The position numbers were made by a program, and so were the translations under genes. This document shows, one piece after another, positions 34,408 through 44,041 of a DNA stretch of 64,000 nucleotides. The notes below the pieces were generated by a model. It was not told the DNA's origin and made no database searches. It saw nothing but the letters and a program-made list of their open reading frames with translations. Source of the DNA: Endomicrobium sp. (GTDB lineage: Bacteria; Elusimicrobiota; Endomicrobiia; Endomicrobiales; Endomicrobiaceae); NCBI GenBank assembly GCA_031262585.1, contig JAISHK010000004.1:145682-209681 (forward strand), in the 5' to 3' direction. The stretch's first letter is position 1. Each line of letters starts with the position of its first letter.

Positions 34408-35856
34408 TCATCGAATTTTATACTTTTTTTTAATTTGTGTCAATTTTGAAGAAAGTATTTTTAATACTTCTTTTATATTAGACACTTTTCCTTTATCATG
34501 ATAAGAAAAAGCAATTTTTAAAAGCTCACCTATCCAAGGACCTGACTTTAAATCAAACTTTTCCATTATTATTGTACCATTAATGATTTTATGTAAAGGT
34601 TTACTATTTTTTAGTTCATAATAATATTTTAATAAATCTTTAACATATTTTTCTTGAAATTTCAATCCTTTTGAAGATGAAATCTTCAAACTCTTATAAG
34701 AATACCAATCTGCCATAGATAAAACAATTAAATCAGGAATTCTATCGCCTATATCTCTAAATAATTTTAAAGCAGCTCTTTTTGTAACGATATTATTCTT
34801 TGTTAAAGTTGATAAACGCATATGCCATCTTATTAAGAACATTACATATTCTATATCTTTTTTACTAAGTTTAATAGAAAGCATAATATTCTTTGCATTT
34901 TCTGCTCCAAACTGTTCATGATTAAAAAAATGTATTTTACCATCTTTAAATGTCACTGTTTCTGGTTTTGCATTATCATGAAATAGAGCGGCAAATTTTA
35001 ACAAACCCATTCTAGTTACACTTTCTGAGAAAAAATCATTATTACCAAAGTGATTTTGCATATCAATATAGTTATCAGGAAAATATTTTTGAAAATTATT
35101 TAAAATCTTTTCGGCTGATACCATAGTTTCAAAAGAATGTTGAAACAATCCATTAGGATGATAATAGTATTTTTTTTCATCCATTTTCATTCTTTCTATT
35201 TTTGGAAAAATTGCCGATAGCAATCCACACTTATCCATTTTGCTAACTAATACGGAAGACTTTTCACTGGCCAATATTTTAAAGAGCTCTGTTTTTATTC
35301 TTTCGGGTGCAACCTCATTTATAAATTTTGCATTTTGTTTTACTTGCGATAATGTTTTTTTTGAAAGCTTAAAACCAATCTCTGCAACAAAACGAAACCC
35401 TCTAATCATTCTTAAAGGGTCAGATTTAAATGATTTTATGGAAACAGTGTTTATCTTTTTCGCTTTTAAATCTTTTAACACATTTTTATTTAGCATAATA
35501 ATATATTTATTAAAATTTTCAAAATATTTTAAATTAAAAGCTATTGCATTAACAGTAAAATCTCTATTTTGCAAATCTTCTTGTATCGTTTTACCCTTAA
35601 ATGCAGATATATCTATATTAACGATATTACTATTTTTCAACATTATTCTATATGTATTAGTTGATTTATCTAAAGTAATTAACTTTGTTTTAAACAAAAA
35701 AGCAATTTTTTTAGAACATTCAAAAGCTCCTTTATTTACGCTTAAGTCTATATCCTTACACTTACGCTTTAAAAATAGATCTCTTGCAAAACCACCAACA
35801 GCATAAACGTCGTATTCACACAATAAGTCGTTAATTTTTTCTATAATTTTTTCCAT
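34408..35856 (-). CDS. cca: CCA tRNA nucleotidyltransferase / poly(A) polymerase family with HD domain
   Basis: YAVGGFARDLFLKRKCKDIDLSV, RDFTVNAIAF, DPLRMIRGFRF, HD-type FAALFHDNAKP. Confidence 0.92.
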   Translation of the reverse strand: MEKIIEKINDLLCEYDVYAVGGFARDLFLKRKCKDIDLSVNKGAFECSKKIAFLFKTKLITLDKSTNTYRIMLKNSNIVNIDISAFKGKTIQEDLQNRDFTVNAIAFNLKYFENFNKYIIMLNKNVLKDLKAKKINTVSIKSFKSDPLRMIRGFRFVAEIGFKLSKKTLSQVKQNAKFINEVAPERIKTELFKILASEKSSVLVSKMDKCGLLSAIFPKIERMKMDEKKYYYHPNGLFQHSFETMVSAEKILNNFQKYFPDNYIDMQNHFGNNDFFSESVTRMGLLKFAALFHDNAKPETVTFKDGKIHFFNHEQFGAENAKNIMLSIKLSKKDIEYVMFLIRWHMRLSTLTKNNIVTKRAALKLFRDIGDRIPDLIVLSMADWYSYKSLKISSSKGLKFQEKYVKDLLKYYYELKNSKPLHKIINGTIIMEKFDLKSGPWIGELLKIAFSYHDKGKVSNIKEVLKILSSKLTQIKKKYKIR

Positions 35857-35885
35857 TTAAAATCCATAAATTAACATGGTCATTT

Positions 35886-37109
35886 TCAATCAGGCATAAG
35901 AACAACAGTAACAAATTTGTTAGAAAATATTCTATTAGCCACTCTTAAAATATCTTGACTAGAAACTTTTTCAACATCTTTTAGGTATTCTTCATCATAT
36001 TTATAACCTTGACCAACTATTTCCCGCCAACCATAATAATAAGAGCGTTTATTAACGGTCTGTCTATCCATAACGTAAATTCCTTTTAGGAATTTTTTAG
36101 TATCATCCAATTCGTATCTAGAAACTTCATTTGCACAAAAATTCTTCAAAATTCCATCTATTTTTTTCAGAGTTAAATTTATATTTTTTTTATCAAGCCC
36201 CATATAAATAAAAAAACAACTTTTATTTATCAATGACGGATAATAAGCTCCAACTTCATAAGCTAATCCCAATTTTTCTCGTAATTCAATAAAAAACCTA
36301 CTCGACATTCCTCCGCTTAAAATAACGTTTGCAAGTTTAATAGAGGCAAAATCTTTATCAGAAAGCTCTGGAGCTGGAAACCCCATATATATATAAGCTT
36401 GTTTGAATTTACTTTTTATATCTTTTTTTATAATTTTCGAACTATTTATTAAATTAAAAGTAGATTTTTTAAATTTTTTACCTATAGGAATAATGGAAAA
36501 ATACTTTTCTAAAGACACTCTTACCTTCACCTCTTCAATATTTCCAGAAATTGAAATTAAAAGATTTGAGGCATTATAAGAATATTTATGCCATTTTATT
36601 ATATCTTCTTGTTTTATTTTTAAAACAGTTTCTTTTAACCCTAGCACAGGGTTGGCATAAGAAGTTTTTTCATAAAATATTTTAATAAATTCATCATAAG
36701 CTGTCCTTTCTATACTGTTTTTACGATGACTAATTGCTGCTATAATATTCTGTTTCTCAAAAGAAATATCATCTTCGTTAAAAGCAGGATTTAACACAAC
36801 ATCCGAAAGTATCTCAATAGCTCTATCAAAATATTCTGAAAGAAAAGTCATACTTAATCCAGCTATATCATAATCTACACTATCTACTAAATAAGTTCCT
36901 ATATTTTCAACATCCTCGGCAAGCAATTGTGTGGAACGATTTTTTGTAGCTTGTACCATAAGCCTAGCCGTAAGATTTGATATTCCTGCATTTGTTACAG
37001 TCTCACTTATTACAGAAACAGGTGTAAACACTCTAACAGCAATAATTTCAATAGCTGTCGTCCTATCAAATATAACACTAATGTTATTTTTAAGTTTAAA
37101 ACTTTTCAT
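35886..37109 (-). CDS. M16-family peptidase-like protein (non-catalytic-type paralogue, lacks HxxEH)
   Basis: M16 fold signatures (ILSGGMSSRFFIELREKLGLAYEVGAYY) but no HxxEH at N-terminus. Confidence 0.85.
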   Translation of the reverse strand: MKSFKLKNNISVIFDRTTAIEIIAVRVFTPVSVISETVTNAGISNLTARLMVQATKNRSTQLLAEDVENIGTYLVDSVDYDIAGLSMTFLSEYFDRAIEILSDVVLNPAFNEDDISFEKQNIIAAISHRKNSIERTAYDEFIKIFYEKTSYANPVLGLKETVLKIKQEDIIKWHKYSYNASNLLISISGNIEEVKVRVSLEKYFSIIPIGKKFKKSTFNLINSSKIIKKDIKSKFKQAYIYMGFPAPELSDKDFASIKLANVILSGGMSSRFFIELREKLGLAYEVGAYYPSLINKSCFFIYMGLDKKNINLTLKKIDGILKNFCANEVSRYELDDTKKFLKGIYVMDRQTVNKRSYYYGWREIVGQGYKYDEEYLKDVEKVSSQDILRVANRIFSNKFVTVVLMPD

Positions 37110-37137
37110 TTAATCCCCAATCAAAATAACAAAATGA

Positions 37138-38388
37138 CTAATATTTTCTCTTATTTATTTCTGGCAACAGTACTACACTCGAAAGAGTCGTTGCACAATA
37201 GTATTTTGTTAAAAATTTCACTACATCTTCTATCGTTGAATTTTCTATTTTATTTACATATTCCTTTATTATTTCAGATCTATTCATCAAATAATAATAT
37301 CCATATTTATACGATATATCGTAAGAAATTTCAAAAGAAAATTTCCAATTTGTTATAATAGCAAGCTTTGCTCTATTTAAATCTTCTTGCTTAATATTAC
37401 CGGCAATAATATTTTCAATTTGTTTTTTTATTTCATTTTTAATTTCATTTAAATTTTCAGGTTTAAAAATAGTATAAACAAACACACACCCGGTTCCTTT
37501 ACCCGTTACAAAATAAGAGCATATAGAATGCACTATATGTTTTTCTTCATATAAAACTCTATACAATTTTGAACTCTTTCCACCACCTAATATATTAGCA
37601 GTTAATTCTGCAGCAAAAATATCTTCGCTACTTATATCAGGACCTAAAAAACCCATAAACATATAGCCTAACTCAACTTTGCCAAAATCAATTATATCAA
37701 TTCCACTATGAATCTTTTCTACAAACAAAGGATCAGGTGGAATAATTTGTTTTTCAAAAGAACCAAAAAATTCATCCACAACAATCTTTACTTTCTGTTT
37801 ATCAAAATCACCCGTTATGACAACAATCATTTTATCTGAAATATAATGAGTTTTATGATAATCGCATATTTCTTCTTTTGAAATATTAGTAATTACCCGT
37901 CGCGTTCCTATAATACTATTTCTCATAGCACTTTCTTTATAAATAACTTTGTTAAATTTTTCATAAAGAATAGAAATTGGATTATCGTAATGTCTTTGAA
38001 TTTCCTCAATGACAACATTTTTTTCCATATCAATTTCACTTTGCATAAAAAGTGGATTCTTTATAGAATCAGCAAGTATTTTTACACTTTCTTCAATTCC
38101 ATCTTTTTGAATATCTACACGATACAGAGTAAATTCTTCACAAGTAAAAGCATTTATATACCCGCCCATTCTTTCAACACTTTTATCCAAAGTACCTTTA
38201 GGATATTTTTTACTACCTTTAAATATCAAATGTTCTATAAAATGCGACAACCCTGCCTGTGATGATTTTTCATCAACAGCCCCTACTCTTACAAAAACAA
38301 CAATAGATGCAGTCAAACTATTTTTGTCGTTTATTAAAACAGATGTTAACCCATTTTTATACTTCATAACAAACATCTCCTTAATCAT
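37138..38388 (-). CDS. M16-family zinc peptidase (HxxEH intact)
   Basis: GLSHFIEHLIFKGSKKYPKG zinc motif; GGYINAFTCEEFTLYRV; GGGKSSKLYRVLYEEK. Confidence 0.93.
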   Translation of the reverse strand: MIKEMFVMKYKNGLTSVLINDKNSLTASIVVFVRVGAVDEKSSQAGLSHFIEHLIFKGSKKYPKGTLDKSVERMGGYINAFTCEEFTLYRVDIQKDGIEESVKILADSIKNPLFMQSEIDMEKNVVIEEIQRHYDNPISILYEKFNKVIYKESAMRNSIIGTRRVITNISKEEICDYHKTHYISDKMIVVITGDFDKQKVKIVVDEFFGSFEKQIIPPDPLFVEKIHSGIDIIDFGKVELGYMFMGFLGPDISSEDIFAAELTANILGGGKSSKLYRVLYEEKHIVHSICSYFVTGKGTGCVFVYTIFKPENLNEIKNEIKKQIENIIAGNIKQEDLNRAKLAIITNWKFSFEISYDISYKYGYYYLMNRSEIIKEYVNKIENSTIEDVVKFLTKYYCATTLSSVVLLPEINKRKY

Positions 38389-38494
38389 CTAAATTTTAAA
38401 TCTAACCTTTGCCAAATTTAAAAACTTAAGATAACTTACTGCTTATTTGTATTTCTTTTTATTCAAAGAATACAAAAGCTCCTTAAGGTTACTG

Positions 38495-38541
38495 AACTTT
38501 TATGTGCTTAATGACATTATATCATTAAGCACATAAAAGTT
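38495..38541. repeat. Perfect 20-bp inverted repeat with 7-nt loop
   Basis: AACTTTTATGTGCTTAATGA (38495-38514) - CATTATA - TCATTAAGCACATAAAAGTT (38522-38541); followed by TTCTC on the + strand. Confidence 0.95.
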
Positions 38542-38561
38542 TTCTCAAACAACTTTCTCAC

Positions 38562-38801
38562 TTAAAGTTCAAAGATTTTCCCAAATTTCCCAAATTCATT
38601 AACAAAAACTAAATGCCTTACAATAATTCCCATTTTTGCAACACCATAAGCATTAAGGTGTAAATTAACAAACTTACCTTTCATTTCTTTTAATGCAGCT
38701 TGATTTATTTCTATATAATTACTAATTCCAAGATATTTTATATCTGAAAAATACATGTCCATAATTTCTTCAAAAAGTTTTAAAATCTCAATATTTTCAT
38801 A
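38562..38801 (-). pseudogene. Short open fragment (79 codons, no start at its open end), unknown; possible remnant
   Basis: YENIEILKLFEEIMDMYFSDIKYLGISNYIEINQAALKEMKGKFVNLHLNAYGVAKMGIIVRHLVFVNEFGKFGKIFEL; bounded upstream by TGA at 38802-38804. Confidence 0.4.
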
Positions 38802-39256
38802 TCAGCAACAATTACAAATTATAAAAATTAGACCTTTTTTATACAATAACAGACTTTACAATATAAATATATAAGTGTGCACAACAAAATTTACATTACA
38901 TACTCCTTTACTTTAAAGTTTAATCATTATTTTAACTAAGTCACAAAAACTTATTTCACCTTCATCACTTAATTTGACTTATAAAATAATTTTGACAAAA
39001 ACAGAATTTAAAACACAGTTTGCAAAGAAAATTACATTAGAGCTGTTTTTTGTACTTATAGAACTTCATCATTATGAATATTACTCTTGCGATAAATATT
39101 TTAGATAAATATTTTACTATTAACCTTACAAAAATCTTTTTGATTTATGTTTCTATTTACTTCATATTTTTTTTAACATATAAAAACATTTATCCACTAT
39201 TAAATAAAAAATTGCACATTCTTTTAAAAATCAACTACAACATCCTTTACATAAAG

Positions 39257-39328
39257 CGCGCCCATCCGGATTTGAACCGGAATTTTTGGCTCCGGAGGCC
39301 AACGCTCTATCCACTAAGCTACAGGCGC
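39257..39328 (-). tRNA. tRNA-Arg (anticodon CCG), CCA not encoded
   Basis: Reverse complement GCGCCTGTAGCTTAGTGGATAGAGCGTTGGCCTCCGGAGCCAAAAATTCCGGTTCAAATCCGGATGGGCGC; anticodon stem TTGGC/GCCAA, loop CTCCGGA. Confidence 0.95.
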
Positions 39329-40399
39329 ATACATTTCATAACACATTTTTTTAACACAACTAAGTTACTAAAAATACTCAAACAACATTTCTGCTCGAAC
39401 TTACTTTACCTAACAAACACACCTTATAGCCAGGACAAGCCTACTGCCGCGATGTTCTTTTAAATTTTTGAAAACATCTAAATACACTCATAATAATTCA
39501 CAATATTTCAACCCACATAACTACATCGCTTATGAACAACATAAAATTTTATGTAAATTTTCAAAGTAAAATATTATCTACAGAAAGAGATACTTTTTAA
39601 ATAAAAAGTTTTGAATAGTAAAATAAACAATATTTATTCTATTTTCAACTAAATATTAACTGTTATTATAAACTATTCCAATCCTATTTAATAATCAATA
39701 GACAGAAATTACAAGCCATTTATTAACATACACTCAAACGAAGAACAAACATTTTTTTACAACAAAAAAACAATCCTAAAAATTTAAAGAACTTTTAGTC
39801 TGCAACTTATTAAAAAATCTCTCTGCTACTTCGTGTAAGTTTTAATACTAAGTTTAACTATTAAAATCATGAAAATTGTCCTTATAGAATAGTCATCATA
39901 GAATTTTCGATATTGCACTTCTCTTCATAGACAATTTTAGTAACCAAACTTACAAGACTACATTCATCTCTATTACATATAATATTTATAAATTCAATAC
40001 TTTTGCCAGTTTCATTAATCCATTCATGCACCTGAAAAATAATCAACATACCCCGCTGATAAAACCAACAGCAATTACAGCATAAACAATCCAAGAATAC
40101 TCCAAACAACAGTCCTCAAAAATTAAACTTACTTTATATTTCTTCATTATGAATTATTGAGTTTTTTAATTCATATACATCTTTTTCACAAATTTTTCAT
40201 CTTTTATCTAACCCTTATCATCATGTAACTTTCATCATTACTATTACAATTATCTTCAACTTTTTGGATATGATTTGAGATTTATAATCTTCTCTATTAA
40301 TTTTTTATTTTGTTCTTCAGACATTTAAAACTCTTAACTTTTCAAGACGTACAACACAACCGAAAAATGAAGGATAAAATGTTTTAAAATAATCTAACA

Positions 40400-40825
40400 T
40401 AAGTGACATGATTTATTTTTCATTTTACAAAATTTTTACTAAATTTTCTGATATTAACTAACACAACAGTAAATTCACTATTATCTCCAATCATATAAAT
40501 CATTTTTTAAAAATTATCAATATCATCTTCGCAAAACCAACCATTTTTTCATGATCTTTATATTTCAAAACAATATGTCAAATTTCATGAATTATTATAA
40601 ATCTTTTACTTAGCACATCACTTATTATTAATTAAAATCTTTTTATCTTCTATAATACCGCCCAAATACTTTCTTACTTTCATAGTCTACACCTAAATCT
40701 CACAACATAATGTTACTACAATTTTAACTATTTTTATAAAATATTAATATTCCTCAACAATACCATATTTACTGCATAAACCTGCCACTGTGTATTGAAA
40801 TTTTATCTAAACTCATTTCTTGCAT
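40400..40825 (-). pseudogene. Decayed ImmA/IrrE (M78-type) zinc metallopeptidase
   Basis: Across frames: AGLCSKYGIVEEY ... YLGGIIEDKKILINN ... DVLSKRFIIIHEI*HIVLKYKDHEKMVGFAKM; HEI-TGA-H at 40575-40589 where the family has HE[LI]GH. Confidence 0.6.
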
Positions 40826-40907
40826 TTTTAACTCTATTGTTAATTTTATTTTTCAATAAATTATTTCATTCATTTTAACTTTAATTTTAAAAAATATTAA
40901 TATAATC

Positions 40908-43544
40908 TTAAATTGTTTGTATATATTGAGTTACATTTCTAATAGCAATTTCTATCTTTGACAAACTTTTAGATCCACCTTGAGCAAAATCAGATTTGCC
41001 ACCTCCATAGCCATTTATACCTAAAGCGAAAATCTTCGCAATTTTTACTGCTTCAATCCCTTCTTTTATATAATCTGCGGTAACAGATACAATAAAAGAA
41101 GCTTTATTTTTATTATTTGAAGCTATAACTAATACAATAGATTTTAGTTTCTGTTTTAATTGATCTGACATATTTCTTAATATTTTTACGTCCACATTAT
41201 CAAGCGATATAAATAAAATTTTTATTCTGTTGATTTCTTGTACTTGTTTTACATAAGAATCTATTTCACCTAATATAAAATTATTTCTTAACAAATTACA
41301 ATCATTCTCGAGTTTTTTACAATTAGCAATACATTTTTGAATCTTATTTACAATTCCTTCTTTAGTAACATTTAATATTTCAGTCATTCTATCTACTAAA
41401 GATTCCTCTTCTAAAATATAATCTTCTGCTGCTATCCCTACAACAGCTTCTATACGTCTTACACCTGTAGAAATAGATGTCTCCGAAATAATCTTAAAAA
41501 TACCTATATCGCCTGTTTTATCTATATGAGTACCGCCACATAGTTCCATTGAATAATTATTTTTACTATTTTTATCTTTTATAGATACAGTTCTTACAAT
41601 ATTGCCATATTTTTCACCAAATAACGCCATAGCTCCTGCGGATCTAGCTTGATTAATATCCATACTTTCAATATGTACTTCGAAATTAGCTCTTATAATG
41701 GAATTAATTTTCTTTTCTATTTTAGTTAAATCTTCTTTTTTTATTGCGGAAAAATGAGTAAAATCAAACCGGAGATAATCACTTACAATTAAAGAACCCG
41801 CTTGAATAACATGTTGTCCAAAAAATTCACGAAGAACTTTATGAAGAATATGAGTTGCTGTATGATGCCTTGCAATCTGTTTTCTGTGTTCAATGTCAAT
41901 AACTGTTACTACGTCCTCGCCAATCTTTATTAAGCCTTTTACAACTTTTATTTTATGAACGAACAAATTCCCTATAGGCTTAAAAACATCTTTAACCTCA
42001 GCTTCAAAAGAATTATTTAACATTTTCCCTTTATCTGCATTTTGTCCACCAGATTGTGCGTAAAAAGATGTCTGAGATAAAATAATTTCTCCTTCTTCTC
42101 CAGCAGATAATTCACTAACTTCTTCCGCATTTTTTACCATCACCAAAACTTTGCCTTCACTTATATATTTTTCATATCCTACAAAAATTGTATCATTTAC
42201 TCTCATATATACTAGCGAATAAAAAGTAATATCTTTTTCCCCTGCACCACTCCAACTTGTACGAGATTTATTTTGAGCAGCTTTTTGTTCAGTCTTAAAT
42301 CCAACTTCATCAACTAACAACCCACTTTCATAAACAATTTCTTTAGTTAAATCATATGGGAAACCATAAGTATCATAAAGCTTAAAAATATCTTTTCCGT
42401 CAACAACATTTATAAGTCTAGCTTTATAAGAACTTATAATATTAGAAAGAATTTCCGAACCAGCTTCAAGCGTTTCTAAAAACTTCTCTTCTTCTTTTTT
42501 AACAATGTACTGTATATTACTTAACTTTGATGAAAGTTCAGGATATGCAGGTTTCATAATTTTAAACACTGTTGAAATAAGCTCATTTATAAACGGTTTA
42601 TTACAATTATAAAATCTACCTTGCCTTAAAGCTCTTCTTAAAATTCTCCTTAAAACATAGCCTCTGCCATCATTTGACGGCAATACTCCATCTGAAATTA
42701 AAAATGTTACAGCTCTTGCATGATCAGCAATTACTCTTAGTCTTGAAACTCCCATATTTTTGTCTTTTATTTTCAAAATTTCTATCGTATTCTTTATTAT
42801 AGGAACAAATAAATCTGTTTCAAAAATACTTTTTTTATTACTTGTCGCCACAACAATCCTTTCAAGTCCCATGCCTGTATCTATATTTTTTTTAGAAAGA
42901 TCTTTTAACGAATTATCTAATTGTTTGTCATATTGCGTAAAGACAAGATTCCATATTTCAAGATATCTACCACAATCGCAACTTGGACCACATATAGATT
43001 TACCACAACCTACTTCATATCCTAGATCTATTAAAATTTCTGAACAAGGACCACAAGGACCGCTATCTCCCATATTCCAAAAATTTGTTTTATCATCCAT
43101 ACGAATAATTTTACTTTCAGGCACAAACTTTTTCCATATTCGGAAAGCTTCATCATCAATTTTATATACAGTTATAAATAATCTATTCTTCGGCAAGGAT
43201 AAATTCTTTGTCGCAAATTCCCATGCCCATGCAATCGCTTCGTTTTTAAAATAATCTCCAAAAGAAAAATTACCTAACATTTCAAAAAATGTCAAATGTC
43301 TCGTCGTCAATCCTACTTGTTCAATATCGGATGTTCTAAAACATTTTTGACAACTAGTAGCTCTTGTAAAAGAATCTTTACTTTGACCTAAAAAATTCCG
43401 CTTAAACTGCACCATTCCTGCTGAAGTAAAAAGAAGCGTTTTATCATCTGTAGGAATAAGTGAATCTGAAGGAACAACCATGCAACCTTTGTTCTTAAAA
43501 AAGTTTAAAAATTCTGTTCTAATTACCGTAGATATTTTATTCAC
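40908..43544 (-). CDS. alaS: Alanyl-tRNA synthetase
   Basis: TSAGMVQFKRNFLG, RHLTFFEMLGNFSFGDYFK, HTATHILHKVLREFFG, MELCGGTHIDKTGDIG, GYGGGKSDFAQGG motifs. Confidence 0.98.
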   Translation of the reverse strand: MNKISTVIRTEFLNFFKNKGCMVVPSDSLIPTDDKTLLFTSAGMVQFKRNFLGQSKDSFTRATSCQKCFRTSDIEQVGLTTRHLTFFEMLGNFSFGDYFKNEAIAWAWEFATKNLSLPKNRLFITVYKIDDEAFRIWKKFVPESKIIRMDDKTNFWNMGDSGPCGPCSEILIDLGYEVGCGKSICGPSCDCGRYLEIWNLVFTQYDKQLDNSLKDLSKKNIDTGMGLERIVVATSNKKSIFETDLFVPIIKNTIEILKIKDKNMGVSRLRVIADHARAVTFLISDGVLPSNDGRGYVLRRILRRALRQGRFYNCNKPFINELISTVFKIMKPAYPELSSKLSNIQYIVKKEEEKFLETLEAGSEILSNIISSYKARLINVVDGKDIFKLYDTYGFPYDLTKEIVYESGLLVDEVGFKTEQKAAQNKSRTSWSGAGEKDITFYSLVYMRVNDTIFVGYEKYISEGKVLVMVKNAEEVSELSAGEEGEIILSQTSFYAQSGGQNADKGKMLNNSFEAEVKDVFKPIGNLFVHKIKVVKGLIKIGEDVVTVIDIEHRKQIARHHTATHILHKVLREFFGQHVIQAGSLIVSDYLRFDFTHFSAIKKEDLTKIEKKINSIIRANFEVHIESMDINQARSAGAMALFGEKYGNIVRTVSIKDKNSKNNYSMELCGGTHIDKTGDIGIFKIISETSISTGVRRIEAVVGIAAEDYILEEESLVDRMTEILNVTKEGIVNKIQKCIANCKKLENDCNLLRNNFILGEIDSYVKQVQEINRIKILFISLDNVDVKILRNMSDQLKQKLKSIVLVIASNNKNKASFIVSVTADYIKEGIEAVKIAKIFALGINGYGGGKSDFAQGGSKSLSKIEIAIRNVTQYIQTI

Positions 43545-43747
43545 AATACAATGATTTTACTAAAATTTATTTTACAACTCAAACATACACTACATTCATA
43601 TACTATATTATCATGTAAAGTTATACAAAAAAATATGCAAATGAAATTCTTGTGTTAACAAAATCTTACCCAATAATAATATGACAAATTAAAAGTATTG
43701 ACAACTTCTTAGGATAAAATAAATTCTTTTGAAAGACAAAAAAGGGA

Positions 43748-43781
43748 AAAACACAGTCAGTTTTATCCAACTGTGTTTTTT
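43748..43781. terminator. Probable rho-independent terminator after macB (also has a T-run on the + strand)
   Basis: AAAACACAGT...ACTGTGTTTTTT stem flanked by A/T runs between macB and alaS. Confidence 0.6.
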
Positions 43782-44041
43782 CAATATCTTCAGCAATCGC
43801 TTCTAGTCACAATCATAATCTCATTGCTGTTACAAAACAACAGCATATATAACTTCAATTACTCTTAAATATATAGCAAAAACACAATCAGCGAAAAAAC
43901 AAAAAGATTACTACATATTAATTTTTAGTTTTAAAATAGCTTATAATTTATAGTATAATTTTTTTAAAAAATAAACAAAATTTGTGATTTCTTGTGAAAT
44001 TTTATTTTAAACAAAACAATAACTTGAGTATCTTGCCAAAC

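Noticed and set aside
34298-34501. ORF-track 67-aa ORF (MGIEPTSQAWEAWVLPLDYARK...)
   Set aside because: Antisense to tRNA-Gly; a well-known spurious tRNA-derived peptide.
39074-39463. ORF-track 129-aa ORF containing RAHPDLNRNFWLRRPTLYPLSYRRIHF
   Set aside because: Middle part is antisense tRNA-Arg; the rest is low-complexity hydrophobic translation.
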